Assembly (NCBI GenBank): GCA_012517905.1
Contig: JAAYUE010000074.1
Span: 1 to 57,921, forward strand
DNA from: Clostridiales bacterium
Lineage (GTDB): Bacteria; Bacillota; Clostridia; Christensenellales; CAG-138
Length of the DNA: 57,921 nt
Direction: 5' to 3'
Below, piece by piece: positions 1 through 9,829 of this stretch (position 1 is its first letter; each line of letters starts with the position of its first letter). A model generated the notes under the pieces. That model made no database searches, had not been told where the DNA came from, and was given only the letters and a program-made list of their open reading frames with translations. The translations under genes and the position numbers were made by a program.

Positions 1-730
1 GCACGTGCATGCCAAGATCGTACGCCAGATACTCCGCGGCGGTGATCGCCATGCGCGGGGTTGCGATGCGCTCGATGGCCGGGTCGTTGGCGAGGTTGAT
101 GAACGTGACGGTCTTCTCGATAGCGCCGGTCTTGCGAAAATCGTTGATGAAGAAGTCCGCCTCTTCAAACGTGATGCCGACCGCCGCGAACACGACGGCA
201 AACTTTTCGTCCGAACCGAGCACCTTCGCCTGGCGCGCGATCTGCGCGGCGAGGTTTGCGTGCGGCAGGCCGGAGCCGGAGAACACCGGCAGCTTCTGCC
301 CGCGGACGAGCGTATTCAGCCCGTCGATGGCGGAGATGCCCGTCTGGATGAATTCGCTCGGATAGTCGCGTGCGGCGGGGTTCATCGGCGTGCCGTTGAT
401 GTTCAGGTGCTTTTCGGGAATCAGCGCGGGCCCCTTGTCGATGGGCTTGCCCATGCCGTCGAAGATGCGTCCGAGCATGTCCGGCGCGACGTCCAACTCG
501 ATGGACTTGCCTAAGAAACGCGCTTTCGAAGAGCTGATCTGCAGTCCCTGCGAGCCCTCGAAGAGCTGGAGCAGCGCCTTGTCGCGGTCGATTTCGAGCA
601 CGCGGCCGCGGCTAATGCTGCCGTCGGCCTGTTCGATTTCGACCAGCTCGTCATATTTGACGCCCGAGACCTGCTCGACGAGCATCAGCGGGCCGACGAC
701 CTCGCGAATGGTCTTGTATTCCTTACGCAT
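1..730 (-). CDS. ntpB: V-type ATP synthase subunit B (partial, C-terminus off window)
   Basis: This is the non-catalytic nucleotide-binding B subunit of the V1 head, alternating with subunit A in the A3B3 ring. The visible N-terminal part of about 243 residues begins [17 protein letters not shown], followed by the beta-barrel and the start of the RecA-like core ([20 protein letters not shown], the modified P-loop region). The gene runs off the left edge, so its end is not seen. The ATG overlaps the end of ntpA by 8 bp, which implies translational coupling and equal dosage of A and B. Subunit D would be expected next, outside the window. The family assignment is secure. Confidence 0.96.
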   Translation of the reverse strand, partial: MRKEYKTIREVVGPLMLVEQVSGVKYDELVEIEQADGSISRGRVLEIDRDKALLQLFEGSQGLQISSSKARFLGKSIELDVAPDMLGRIFDGMGKPIDKGPALIPEKHLNINGTPMNPAARDYPSEFIQTGISAIDGLNTLVRGQKLPVFSGSGLPHANLAAQIARQAKVLGSDEKFAVVFAAVGITFEEADFFINDFRKTGAIEKTVTFINLANDPAIERIATPRMAITAAEYLAYDLGMHV

Positions 731-2495
731 TGTGTTCGCCCCCTTCCGTCAGAGCGCGGATCTGGTCGTTCAGTTCTTTGATGATGCCGTCGTACTGCGC
801 CTGCACTTCGTCCTCCGGCACGTACTTGAGACGGCCGATCTTCTCGCGCACAGGCAGCTTGACAAGTTTGGAAAACGGCGCATCTTCCTGCAGAGCCGCG
901 AGGCTCTTTTCGTAATATGCATGAATGGCCTTGAGCATCAGATATTGCTTCTTCGGCGAAGAATACGTGTCCACCTCGTGGAACGCGTTTTGATGCAGAT
1001 AGTCTTCGCGGATGCTGCGCGTGCTCTCGAGCGTCAGGCGGTCATGGAACGACAGCGCGTCGATGCCGACGAGGCGGACGATTTCGTCCAGCTCGCTCTC
1101 CTCCTGCAGCAGCGCCATGGTCTTCTGCACCAGCGTCGTCCACTCGGAAGAGACGTTTTGATTGAACCAGCCCTCGAGCCGGTCGAGATAGAGCGAATAG
1201 CTCTGCAGCCAGTCGATCGCCGGAAAATGGCGCGCATAGGCGAGCTTGCTGCTCAGGCCCCAGAACACTTTGACGATGCGCAGCGTCGCCTGCGAGACCG
1301 GCTCGGAGATGTCGCCGCCCGGAGGCGAGACCGCCCCGATGGCGGAGACGGCGCCTTCGCGCCCGTCGCTGCCGAGCGTTTTGACCGCGCCCGCGCGCTC
1401 ATAAAACTCCGCAAGGCGGCTGGAGAGGTACGCGGGGTAGCCTTCCTCGCCCGGCATTTCTTCCAGACGGCCGCTCATCTCGCGCAGCGCCTCGGCCCAG
1501 CGGGAGGTGGAGTCCGCCATGATGGCGACCTTGTATCCCATGTCGCGAAAGTATTCCGCAATCGTGATGCCCGTATAGATGGAAGCCTCGCGCGCAGCGA
1601 CCGGCATGTCGGACGTATTGGCGATGAGCACCGTGCGCTTCATCAGCGAAAGTCCCGTGCGCGGATCGTTGAGCTCCGGAAACTCCATGAGCACGTCCGT
1701 CATCTCGTTGCCGCGCTCGCCGCAGCCGACGTAGACAATGATGTCCGCATCCGCCCACTTGGCGAGCTGATGCTGCACGACCGTCTTGCCGCTGCCAAAC
1801 GGGCCGGGAACGGCCGCCGTGCCGCCCTTTGCAACCGGGAAGAGCGTATCGATGACGCGCTGTCCGGTGACCATCGGCTCGGTCGGCGCGATCTTTTCGG
1901 CATAGGGACGGCCCTTTCGCACGGGCCACTTCTGCAGCATCGGCAGTTCGACCACGGAGCCGTCTTCCTTTTCGATCTTCGCAATCGGCGTAACGATATC
2001 GGCCTCGCCCTCAAAGAGCCAGACGAGCTTGCCGGACACCATCGGCGGAACCATCACGCGGTGCAGCACCGCCTCGGTCTCCTGGACCGTGCCGAGCACG
2101 TCGCCGCCGGAAAGCTGATCTCCGACCTTGGCGACCGGCTGGAACGCCCAGAGCTTTTCATGGTCGAGCGCGTCCACCATGATGCCGCGCGTAATGCGGT
2201 CTCCCGTGCGCTCGCGGATGACGTTGAGCGGGCGCTGGATGCCGTCGTAAATCGCCTCGATCAAGCCCGGCGCGAGCTCGACCGAAAGCGGCGCGCCCGT
2301 CGTCTCGACGGGTTCGCCCGGGCCGATGCCGCCCGTCTCCTCGTATACCTGAATGGAGGCCTGGTCGCCGCGCAGCTCGATCACTTCGCCGATCAAGTGT
2401 TTTTCGGAGACGCGCACGACGTCGTACATCTGCACGTCCGCCATGCCGCCGGCTACGATGAGCGGTCCCGAGACCTTGATGATCGTTCCTTGCAT
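723..2495 (-). CDS. ntpA: V-type ATP synthase subunit A (catalytic)
   Basis: This is the catalytic A subunit of the V1 head, which couples ATP hydrolysis or synthesis to ion transport. The 590-residue length is normal for the family. Residues 1-70 form the beta-barrel, the characteristic non-homologous insertion follows (about 110-200), and the Walker [11 protein letters not shown] is at 231-240, followed by the conserved GERGNEM segment. The open frame continues upstream of the chosen ATG, but the family begins at [17 protein letters not shown], so the upstream reading is discarded. It lies 85 bp after subunit F and overlaps ntpB by 8 bp. Confidence 0.97.
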   Translation of the reverse strand: MQGTIIKVSGPLIVAGGMADVQMYDVVRVSEKHLIGEVIELRGDQASIQVYEETGGIGPGEPVETTGAPLSVELAPGLIEAIYDGIQRPLNVIRERTGDRITRGIMVDALDHEKLWAFQPVAKVGDQLSGGDVLGTVQETEAVLHRVMVPPMVSGKLVWLFEGEADIVTPIAKIEKEDGSVVELPMLQKWPVRKGRPYAEKIAPTEPMVTGQRVIDTLFPVAKGGTAAVPGPFGSGKTVVQHQLAKWADADIIVYVGCGERGNEMTDVLMEFPELNDPRTGLSLMKRTVLIANTSDMPVAAREASIYTGITIAEYFRDMGYKVAIMADSTSRWAEALREMSGRLEEMPGEEGYPAYLSSRLAEFYERAGAVKTLGSDGREGAVSAIGAVSPPGGDISEPVSQATLRIVKVFWGLSSKLAYARHFPAIDWLQSYSLYLDRLEGWFNQNVSSEWTTLVQKTMALLQEESELDEIVRLVGIDALSFHDRLTLESTRSIREDYLHQNAFHEVDTYSSPKKQYLMLKAIHAYYEKSLAALQEDAPFSKLVKLPVREKIGRLKYVPEDEVQAQYDGIIKELNDQIRALTEGGEHNA

Positions 2496-2580
2496 GTTGT
2501 TTGCCCTTTCGTCATCGTAAAAATCGTTTACGGTTATGTCCTGCGCCGCACCCCGCCAGGATGGACGCTTTCCTTCTTCG

Positions 2581-2898
2581 TTATGTGTTGGAGAGGATAT
2601 CCATGCCAACGGCTTTTTCCACGTTTTGCCGCAGGGCCTTTTCCCCGAGTCCGCGCGATCCCTGATTGTCGGGAATCGGGATGATCGCGGGATACGGCTC
2701 CCCCTGATACTCCATAATGGTCTCCGCGCAGGCGGGAAAGAGCTTTTCCGTGACCAGCACGGCGGCGTATCCTTCGCGCGCGAGGCGGTGGAGCGTGCGG
2801 TTCGCGCTCTCCCCCTCGTCCTCGAGGAAAACGTCCAGCCCGACCGCTTTGAAGAGGAGAACGGAGTCCCGGTCTCCGATGACGCCGATCTTAGCCAT
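2581..2898 (-). CDS. ntpG: V-type ATP synthase subunit F
   Basis: This is the small central-stalk subunit F (called G in Enterococcus hirae), which binds subunit D and is part of the rotor. The protein has 105 residues, normal for the family. It begins [20 protein letters not shown], the typical Rossmann-like start with the GD turn, and has the later ILI-type strand [11 protein letters not shown] and a PAIIPIPDN segment. The gene overlaps the end of the C-subunit gene by 8 bp and sits immediately before ntpA, the usual position. Confidence 0.93.
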   Translation of the reverse strand: MAKIGVIGDRDSVLLFKAVGLDVFLEDEGESANRTLHRLAREGYAAVLVTEKLFPACAETIMEYQGEPYPAIIPIPDNQGSRGLGEKALRQNVEKAVGMDILSNT

Positions 2899-3880
2899 AG
2901 AGTTCCCGCAGCCTTTCCGCGATGACCGCGTCGTCCAGACCGTTTCGTTTCACGGTGAGGATGAGCCGCACGGCCTTCGCCTCGCGATCCCGCGCGAGGT
3001 AGTACCCCACGACCGGGAAAATGGTCATTGTTTCGTGCCGGTGCGCGTTGACCAGAGAGAGCAGATAGTCGTCCCGCGCTTTTTCCAGCATGGAGATTCT
3101 GCCCGTTACGAGCATCTTGGACAAGCCTTCCTGCAGCGCGGCTTTGGCGACGCTGCCCGAGAGCGCTTTGGTCAGCGTCTCGGCCGAAAGCTCGTAGGTA
3201 TCGATCAGCGCGGCGTGCTTCACGCCCGCGCAGGGCAAGAGCACGTCCCAAAGATCCTCCTTCTGCGCGCCCATCGCGCGCATGCGGAAGAACGTGATCA
3301 CATTGTTAAAGTCGCACATCGCCTCGAAATAGTGAAGCACAAACGGCTCTTTGACGTCTTTTGCGGCGTCCAGGCAGTGCGCGTAGTAGCCGAAGTCGAC
3401 GTATACGCTCACGATCTGCGGCTCCGGCGAAAGCTTCAGCTTCGCCTCCATCCGCTCCATCGCCCCGCGCATGTGCTCCGGAAGCAAATCATACTTCATC
3501 TCCGAAACCATCGCGCCAAGCTGCTCGCGCGAAAACAGCCCGCCCTCGAGCCAGGCCGCGTCGGCCGCGCCGAGCAGGCGCGCCTTGACGAGCACCTTAA
3601 GGTTATGCGCGTCCGTCTGCAAAAGAAACAGGTCCGTCAGCTTCGCGTCCGGCGAAAGCTCGCGCACCGTGTCCACGGTTTGCCGGCGCACGTTGTCGAT
3701 CATGCGCTCCGCGTCCTCACTCGTCGCCTCCGGCAGGTTGCCGTATTTTGCGTCGAGCAGGGTGCGCATCGCGTCCTCCAGCGAACCCTCGGCCATGCGG
3801 CGGACGGCATCCCTGCCAAAGAGCTACTTTTCCAGCGCGCTGATGCGCGCGCAGGCATAGGCGTAACTTGGCTGTGGCAT
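2891..3880 (-). CDS. ntpC: V-type ATP synthase subunit C with in-frame TAG at codon 19
   Basis: Subunit C (d-type) is the funnel that joins the central stalk to the membrane proteolipid ring. Translation from the ATG at 3878-3880, preceded by a very strong Shine-Dalgarno (GGAGGGAGGG, minus strand), gives [18 protein letters not shown], then a TAG stop at 3824-3826, then [19 protein letters not shown] continuing in the same frame for about 310 residues to a TAA. The residues before the TAG match the N-terminal helix expected for the family (ARxxxLExxLL), so the long form is the ancestral protein. An ATG after the stop (3794-3796, giving 301 residues) could start a truncated product, but it has only a distant AGGG upstream. 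Possible explanations are amber readthrough or suppression, reinitiation, a recent null mutation, or an assembly error. Confidence 0.85.
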
Positions 3881-3896
3881 GAAACCCTCCCTCCGC

Positions 3897-4481
3897 TCAG
3901 TCGAAGAGCAGCTGATAGACCGCCGTCTCTTCTTCGCCGCGCACAACGCTCAGCAGCGAATGAAACGAACAGTCCTTTTCGTATCCTTCGCCAAGCAGCA
4001 CAAATCCGCCGTCGATGGCGGCATCCTTGTCGGACAGCGAAAGACGCTTTTGCGGCATATCCGAAACGAGCGCTTTCATCGCCTCGCGGTCGGCGCTTGC
4101 CGGAACGACCGTCTCTCCGCCCTCCGCTTCCTGTGCGAGCATGCCCGCGCAGATGCGCTTTCTCGTCTGCGCATCCAGCGACAGCGCCGCGTCGTACGCG
4201 CGCGCAAACGCCGCGTCGATCACGGCGCGCTTCTTGCGCAGGGCATCTTTTTTGCCGTCCAGCGCGGCGCGCGTCTGATAGCCGCCGATCAGGCTCCGCT
4301 TTGCCGCCTCGCGCTGGCTTTCCAGCTCGGCGCGGCGCAAAGCCGCCGCTTTTTCGCTCTGCTTCCGGATTTCCCTGACCGCCGCTTCGGCATCCTCGCG
4401 CACCTTGCGCGCGTCCGCCTCCGCCTCGCCGACGATCCGTTCGGCCAGCTTATTCGTTCCGGAAATGCTTGTCGTTGCCAT
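3897..4481 (-). CDS. ntpE: V-type ATP synthase subunit E
   Basis: This is the peripheral-stalk subunit E, which with subunit G holds the A3B3 head still against rotor torque. The protein has 194 residues. Residues 1-90 form a long charged helix rich in A, E, K and R (the coiled coil that pairs with the G/H subunit), and the C-terminal half is the globular head-binding domain ending in YQLLFD. It lies between K and C, the canonical ntp order, with a 16-bp gap to the C start that is filled by the C ribosome-binding site. Sequence is poorly conserved in this family, so the call rests on shape plus operon position. Confidence 0.9.
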   Translation of the reverse strand: MATTSISGTNKLAERIVGEAEADARKVREDAEAAVREIRKQSEKAAALRRAELESQREAAKRSLIGGYQTRAALDGKKDALRKKRAVIDAAFARAYDAALSLDAQTRKRICAGMLAQEAEGGETVVPASADREAMKALVSDMPQKRLSLSDKDAAIDGGFVLLGEGYEKDCSFHSLLSVVRGEEETAVYQLLFD

Positions 4482-4514
4482 TGGCTGCTCCTTATCGTAA
4501 AGAGTTGTTGCCGA

Positions 4515-5030
<516 letters not shown>

Positions 5031-5067
5031 TCACCCAAAATTTGAATTCGTCTTTCTTTTTCCTTTA

Positions 5068-7017
5068 TCAGTTCTGTCCGGATGACGCTTCATCCAGAAT
5101 TCGAATGTGCTTGGTCCTGTATCCCAGCGGGCGGAACGCCCTGCCGCCCGGCTCGTAAAACTTGCCGTAGAACTCGACGTACTGAAGCCTCGCGCAGTGC
5201 ACAAACGCGCCGAGCGTGTTGATGGCGATGTTGAAGCCGTGCAGCGCGACGAGCAGGCCGCAAGCGACGATGATGCCGAGGATGCGCAGCACGAGGATGG
5301 GCGACCCCATGAGCATCTTGCAGAGTTCATTGAACACCGAGGCGATGACGCCCGTCGCGATGCCGAGCGCGAACAGACGCGCATAGGAGAGGATATCCGA
5401 CAAATAGCCCGTCACCTGATACAGTTCGCCGAGGCCGGAGATCGTCCGCGCGAACGGGTTTTTCTTTTCGCGTCCTTTAAAGAGCAGGATCATCAGCGCG
5501 CCGAGGCCGGCCATACCGAGGCCGACGGTTCCGACGAACGCGGGAATCCCCTGCACCGAGGTAGGCACCGCATACACGATCAGACCGAGGATGATCAGAA
5601 TCCACGAAAAGCTGTCGAAGATGGCGCTCTGCCAGTCTCCGCGCGAAAACGAGAGCTTCATCTTCAGCACGATGCCGAAGAGGATATGCAGCACGCCCAG
5701 CCCGAAGCAAAGGATCAGCATGCCGATGGGGTTGCTCATCGGGTCGACAAACAGCGGAAACATGTTTGTCGTGCCGAGCAGCGTATCAAAATCCATGCCG
5801 AAAAACGTGCCGACGAGCACGCCCCAGACGGCGGTCGAAAGCCCGCCCCAGAAGAGCACGCGCGCAAACCCGCCGGACATGCCGGTGGGTTTCTTAAACT
5901 TGATAAACAGAGCGGTAAGCACCGAGAGCACGATGCCGTAGCCGGTGTCGCTGAGCATCATGCCAAAGAGCAGCACATAGAACGGCGCCATATACGGCGT
6001 CGCGTCGATTCCGTTCGGGTCGGGCCGCGAGTAGAGGTTCGTCACCTGCTCAAACGGCGTCGCAAACGGCCGGTTTTCCACAAAGGACGGCGGAATCTCG
6101 TCCTCTTCATGATCTCGCACATCCAGATAAAACGCATCCGTCACGGAGCGAATCGCCTGCTCCACCTGCTTGACGCGATCCTCGGGCACCCAGCCTTCCA
6201 GCTGAAACGTCGCGCTGGTGCGGATCAGTTCCGTCGCGGCGAACGCGCGGTCGCGTTCGATGGCCGCCGCATCGTATGCCTTTTCGACAAGCTCGCGCTT
6301 GCCGGACGAAGAATCGCTCAGTTCGGTCTCGAGCTCCACCTTCTTCGCGTTCAGCATGCGGTTCTTTTCCGAGAGCTCCTCCATCGCCTCCGCGGGCGTG
6401 CCGCCCATCTTGGGAAACACATAGTCCGTCCATTCGAGGGCCTTGAGGTAGTTCGCTACGCTCTTGGCCTCTTCCAGCGGGCAGGCGACGACGCAGGTGC
6501 GCGTCAGGCCCTCGTTGAAGAGCTGATATTCGGCGGTCGCTTCCAGCGACCCCAGCTTTTCAACGTCCGCCGCGGCGATGAGCCCGGTATAATATTTTAC
6601 TCTTTTGCTGCTTTGATAGGTCTGCATATCCGCGGGAAACGCCGCCCACGGACGGAGCGAATCGATGAGTTCCGCGTTTTTCTCGATCTCGGCTTTCGTC
6701 GTCGAGAGTTCGCGGACCAGTACGCCGAGCTTTTCGGAGAGCGCGACCGCTTCCGGCAGGGAGCCCGCCAGTTCCGTCGCTTTTGCTTCCGGTACGGCGT
6801 CGAGCATGCCTCGCTTTTGCGAATAGGGGCGAATCGTACCCAGCGCGTCGCCAAGCGCCTGCAGGCGCGCGTCCGCGCGCTCCAGCGCGGTGTGCGTGTC
6901 GCCCTCGTCGCCGCTTGCGATCACCTCGACCGAGCGGGTCGACTGCAGCGCGTTCAGGATTGCCGCCTCGTCCGCCTTGTGCGCAACGAGCGTCATCCGC
7001 TTCATCGAAACGATCAT
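5068..7017 (-). CDS. ntpI: V-type ATP synthase subunit I (stator a-subunit)
   Basis: This is the membrane stator subunit that forms the ion half-channels against the K ring. The 649 residues are normal for the bacterial family. Roughly residues 1-330 are the soluble arm with predicted coiled coils, including the family start MIVSMKRMTLVAHKADEAAI. The C-terminal half has about seven or eight hydrophobic segments, with the typical FGMMLSDTGYG and YLSDILSYARLFALG motifs; the latter is in the helix that contacts the proteolipid ring. The start overlaps the G/H stop by 4 bp (ATGA). Confidence 0.96.
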   Translation of the reverse strand: MIVSMKRMTLVAHKADEAAILNALQSTRSVEVIASGDEGDTHTALERADARLQALGDALGTIRPYSQKRGMLDAVPEAKATELAGSLPEAVALSEKLGVLVRELSTTKAEIEKNAELIDSLRPWAAFPADMQTYQSSKRVKYYTGLIAAADVEKLGSLEATAEYQLFNEGLTRTCVVACPLEEAKSVANYLKALEWTDYVFPKMGGTPAEAMEELSEKNRMLNAKKVELETELSDSSSGKRELVEKAYDAAAIERDRAFAATELIRTSATFQLEGWVPEDRVKQVEQAIRSVTDAFYLDVRDHEEDEIPPSFVENRPFATPFEQVTNLYSRPDPNGIDATPYMAPFYVLLFGMMLSDTGYGIVLSVLTALFIKFKKPTGMSGGFARVLFWGGLSTAVWGVLVGTFFGMDFDTLLGTTNMFPLFVDPMSNPIGMLILCFGLGVLHILFGIVLKMKLSFSRGDWQSAIFDSFSWILIILGLIVYAVPTSVQGIPAFVGTVGLGMAGLGALMILLFKGREKKNPFARTISGLGELYQVTGYLSDILSYARLFALGIATGVIASVFNELCKMLMGSPILVLRILGIIVACGLLVALHGFNIAINTLGAFVHCARLQYVEFYGKFYEPGGRAFRPLGYRTKHIRILDEASSGQN

Positions 7018-7328
7018 GCCGTCTTCGTCACCTTATCTACGATATATGCCACGGCGTTGCCCAGCCGTTCGTTTGCGCGTTCGCAGAGCGCGTCCGCGTC
7101 GCGCTCCATCTGCTCGAGGAGTTCGCCGGAAAGCTGTTCCCCTTCCAGACGGGCTTCTTCCAGCTGGGCCTGCATCCGTTCGCGTTCTTCAAGCTCCAGC
7201 CGGGAAAGCGCTTTTTGCGCGTCGTCGCGCGCTTTGAGCGTAGATTCGCGTGCATCTGCCGCCGCGGCGATGCGGATTTCTTCCGCTCGCTGTTCGGCCG
7301 CCGCAATTTCGTCGATCACGGATCGCAT
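7014..7328 (-). CDS. V-type ATP synthase subunit G/H
   Basis: This is the first gene of the operon, a 104-residue almost entirely helical protein rich in A, E, R and L (residues 1-90). This is the profile of the peripheral-stalk G/H subunit that forms a heterodimeric coiled coil with subunit E. It has a good ribosome-binding site (GGAGGAAATCC before the ATG) and overlaps ntpI by 4 bp. The primary sequence is too low in complexity for homology alone to prove it, so position in the operon is the main support. Confidence 0.85.
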   Translation of the reverse strand: MRSVIDEIAAAEQRAEEIRIAAAADARESTLKARDDAQKALSRLELEERERMQAQLEEARLEGEQLSGELLEQMERDADALCERANERLGNAVAYIVDKVTKTA

Positions 7329-7407
7329 GGATTTCCTCCGTCACATCTTCATGGTTTGTTTTGGCGACTCTCCTTGCAGGAGCGCCCCAAACAACTGCAA
7401 CGGTCAT

Positions 7408-7436
7408 ATATTACCACACTTCGGTAAAAATTTGAA
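7408..7436 (-). promoter_or_regulatory. Predicted promoter of the V-ATPase operon
   Basis: On the minus strand a -35 of TTCAAA (7431-7436) and a -10 of TAATAT (7408-7413) are separated by 17 bp. They lie about 80 bp before the G/H start. The leader between them and the ATG contains a small stem (CTCC/GGAG around 7371-7383). No other promoter-like pair is seen before the operon. Confidence 0.55.
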
Positions 7437-7510
7437 ACTGCTTTTCTGCTTTTACTGTGTTTTTATGGAACATTTTTTAGTGTCGGCACGGTTTTGCCCA
7501 AAACCTGAAC

Positions 7511-7573
7511 CGAAAAAGAAAACGCAGACGACACGGACAATCTCTGCTGAAGAAATCCTCCGCGCGTCTGCGT
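7511..7573 (-). terminator. Intrinsic terminator after upp (long loop)
   Basis: A perfect 9-bp inverted repeat (7522-7530 with 7565-7573, CGTCTGCGT-type arms) is followed on the minus strand by a T-rich run (complement of 7511-7521). The loop of 34 nt is unusually long and holds a possible inner CGGA/TCCG pairing. It separates upp from the V-ATPase operon. Confidence 0.65.
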
Positions 7574-7597
7574 CAGTATGATTTGGCCGGCTCAGCC

Positions 7598-8227
7598 TTA
7601 TTTCGTCCCGAAGAGACGGTCGCCCGCGTCGCCCAGGCCGGGGACGATGTATCCGTGCTCGTTGAGCTTTTCGTCGATATGCGCAACGTAGATGTCGACG
7701 TCCGGATGCGCCTTCTGCATCGCCGCAAGGCCCTCCGGCGCGGCGATGAGGCTCACGAAGCGGATGCTCGAAACATTGTTCTCCTTGAGGATGTTGATCG
7801 CCTCGATGCCGGAGTTGCCCGTCGCGAGCATCGGGTCCACGACGATGGTTTCGCGCTCTGCGATGTCCTGCGGCAACTTGCAGTAATACCCTGTCGGCAT
7901 CAGCGTGTCGGGATTGCGATAGAGGCCGATGTGTCCGACCTTCGCGTTCGGAATCAGGCTCATGATGCCGTCCGCCATGCCGAGCCCCGCGCGAAGAATC
8001 GGAATCACCGCGATCTTCTCATTGGAAAGCGTCTGAACGGTGGTCTTGCAGATGGGGGTTTCGATCTCGATCTCCTTGAGCTCCAGATCGCGCGTGACTT
8101 CGTAGGCCATCAGCATGGCAAGCTCGTACACGAGCTCGCGAAACGCCTTGCAGCCGGTGTCCTTATCGCGCAGCAGTGAGAGCTTATGCTGCACGAGCGG
8201 GTGGTCGATGGTGATGATTTTTGACAT
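7598..8227 (-). CDS. upp: Uracil phosphoribosyltransferase
   Basis: Converts uracil and PRPP to UMP in pyrimidine salvage. The 209 residues match the family length. The PRPP-binding loop is at about 130-142 ([12 protein letters not shown]), the conserved N-terminal segment [14 protein letters not shown] is at 8-21, and the uracil-binding C-terminal [12 protein letters not shown] is at about 192-203. It lies 12 bp after rpiB and shares its transcript; the strong hairpin beyond the stop ends the operon. Confidence 0.98.
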   Translation of the reverse strand: MSKIITIDHPLVQHKLSLLRDKDTGCKAFRELVYELAMLMAYEVTRDLELKEIEIETPICKTTVQTLSNEKIAVIPILRAGLGMADGIMSLIPNAKVGHIGLYRNPDTLMPTGYYCKLPQDIAERETIVVDPMLATGNSGIEAINILKENNVSSIRFVSLIAAPEGLAAMQKAHPDVDIYVAHIDEKLNEHGYIVPGLGDAGDRLFGTK

Positions 8228-8239
8228 GGTTGAGCCTCC

Positions 8240-8686
8240 TTAGTGCGTATTTTCGTAGGCGGAAATCTTATCGATTCTGCGCTGATGCCGTTCGCCGTGG
8301 GAATACGGCACTTCCAGCCAGATATCCAGCATGCCTTTTGCGCGCACGACGGTGGTGACGTTTGCACCGAACGCGATTACGTTCGTGTCGTTGTGTTCGC
8401 GGGTCATCCTTGCCGAGTATTCGTCGGCAACCAGCGCGCAGCGGACGCCGCGCACCTTGTTTGCCGAAATGCTCACGCCGATGCCCGTGGTGCAGATGAC
8501 GATGCCGCGGTCGAACTCTCCGCGCGCAACCGCCTCGCCGACGGGAATTGCATAATCGGGATAGTCGATGCTGCTCTTGTCATAGCAGCCGAAGTCCTTA
8601 ACCTCATGCCCCTGCTCCTTCAAATATGCGACAAGCTCCGTCTTCAAATCAAAGCCGCCGTGATCACAACCGATCGCTAGTTTCAT
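8240..8686 (-). CDS. rpiB: Ribose-5-phosphate isomerase B
   Basis: Interconverts ribose 5-phosphate and ribulose 5-phosphate in the non-oxidative pentose phosphate pathway, and so feeds PRPP to the adjacent upp. The 148-residue product begins MKLAIGCDHGGFDLK. It carries the catalytic-loop cysteine in ICTTGIGVSISANK (usually CGTGIG, here CTTGIG) and the HNDTNVIAFG segment. The open frame extends far upstream, but the ATG at 8684-8686 has a good AAGGAAG site and matches the family start. RpiB is favoured over LacA/LacB because of the single copy and the gene context. Confidence 0.95.
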   Translation of the reverse strand: MKLAIGCDHGGFDLKTELVAYLKEQGHEVKDFGCYDKSSIDYPDYAIPVGEAVARGEFDRGIVICTTGIGVSISANKVRGVRCALVADEYSARMTREHNDTNVIAFGANVTTVVRAKGMLDIWLEVPYSHGERHQRRIDKISAYENTH

Positions 8687-8745
8687 TTTGTTTCTTCCTT
8701 TCCTTTTCTTAAAATACAACGTGCAGCCGCGATATTGTTTCAGGA

Positions 8746-9828
8746 TTATTCGGGCTGGTCCGCGTCTATCACATGGAACCCGGCCGCGCGCAGCAGCCGA
8801 TTCATATACGCCAGCCCTTCGTCCTCCGCCGGAATCCCTTCCGCGAGGATGAGGTCCGCGCGCTCGTCCATCTCCCGCAGCGCCGAAAACAGATTGGCGC
8901 AGAGCGTCTCCGGTTCGTTTCTGTCGCCCAGCACCACATGCCGCATGCCTTTGTAAAAAGGCTTTGTCTGTTCCGTGGCGGCGATTTCGACCGTCTTGCC
9001 CTCCGCTTCTGCGGCGCGGTAGAGCGCGCCGATGCGCTTTGCCGTGTTCACGGGCGAACCGATCACGGCGACGACCTCCGCGTTTGGCGAGTAGTGCTGG
9101 TACTTCATGCCCGGCGAAGCGGCCGTCTCCCCGTCCTTCATGGGCCTGAGAATGCTCTCCGCCACGCGCACCTCGCCGATCAGCGCCGCGAGCATTTCCC
9201 GCGTGATCGCGCCGGGGCGAAGGATCGTCGGTTCCCCGACGAGCGAGAGCACGGTGGACTCCACGCCGTATTTGCACGGGCCGCCGTCCAGAATCAGCGG
9301 GATGCGCCCGCAAAGATCGTCCATCACGTGCTGCGCCGTGGTCGGGCTCGGCCGGCCGGAGCGGTTCGCGCTCGGCGCGGCGATGGGCACGCCAGCCTTG
9401 GCGATCAGCGCGCGCGCCGTTCGATTCTGCGGCATGCGCACGGCGACCGTATCCAGCCCCGCCGTCACTTCGTCCGGCACGCGGTCGCTCTTCGGCGCAA
9501 TCAACGTCAGCGGGCCCGGCCAGAAGGTATCCATCAGGCTCTGCGCCTGCTTCGGAATCCGCCGCCAAAGCTGCCGGACGTCGCTCTTTTTCGCGATGTG
9601 CTCGATCAGCGGATTGTCCGCCGGCCGGCCTTTCGCCTCGAAAATCTTTTTAACCGCTTCGGCGTTCAGGCCGTCCGCACCGAGGCCGTAAACCGTCTCG
9701 GTCGGAAAAGCGACAAGCTCCCCCGCCTGTATCAGTCTCGCGCCCTGGATCGTGCCCGCTTCCTCCTGCCGGATCGCGTTGATCACCTGCGTATCATACG
9801 CGGGCAGGTCGTCCCGTATCTTCGCCAT
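8746..9828 (-). CDS. ywlC: L-threonylcarbamoyladenylate synthase (Sua5/YwlC type)
   Basis: Makes threonylcarbamoyl-AMP from threonine, bicarbonate and ATP, the first step of the t6A37 modification of ANN-decoding tRNAs. The 360 residues comprise an N-terminal YrdC domain (about 25-210, with PTETVYGLGAD, FEAKGRP and APSANRSG) and the C-terminal Sua5 domain (about 220-355). The linker segment SPGMKYQHYSPN is typical of Sua5 as opposed to single-domain TsaC. It starts 1 bp after the prfA stop, in a translation-accuracy gene cluster. Confidence 0.96.
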   Translation of the reverse strand: MAKIRDDLPAYDTQVINAIRQEEAGTIQGARLIQAGELVAFPTETVYGLGADGLNAEAVKKIFEAKGRPADNPLIEHIAKKSDVRQLWRRIPKQAQSLMDTFWPGPLTLIAPKSDRVPDEVTAGLDTVAVRMPQNRTARALIAKAGVPIAAPSANRSGRPSPTTAQHVMDDLCGRIPLILDGGPCKYGVESTVLSLVGEPTILRPGAITREMLAALIGEVRVAESILRPMKDGETAASPGMKYQHYSPNAEVVAVIGSPVNTAKRIGALYRAAEAEGKTVEIAATEQTKPFYKGMRHVVLGDRNEPETLCANLFSALREMDERADLILAEGIPAEDEGLAYMNRLLRAAGFHVIDADQPE

Positions 9829-9829
9829 A

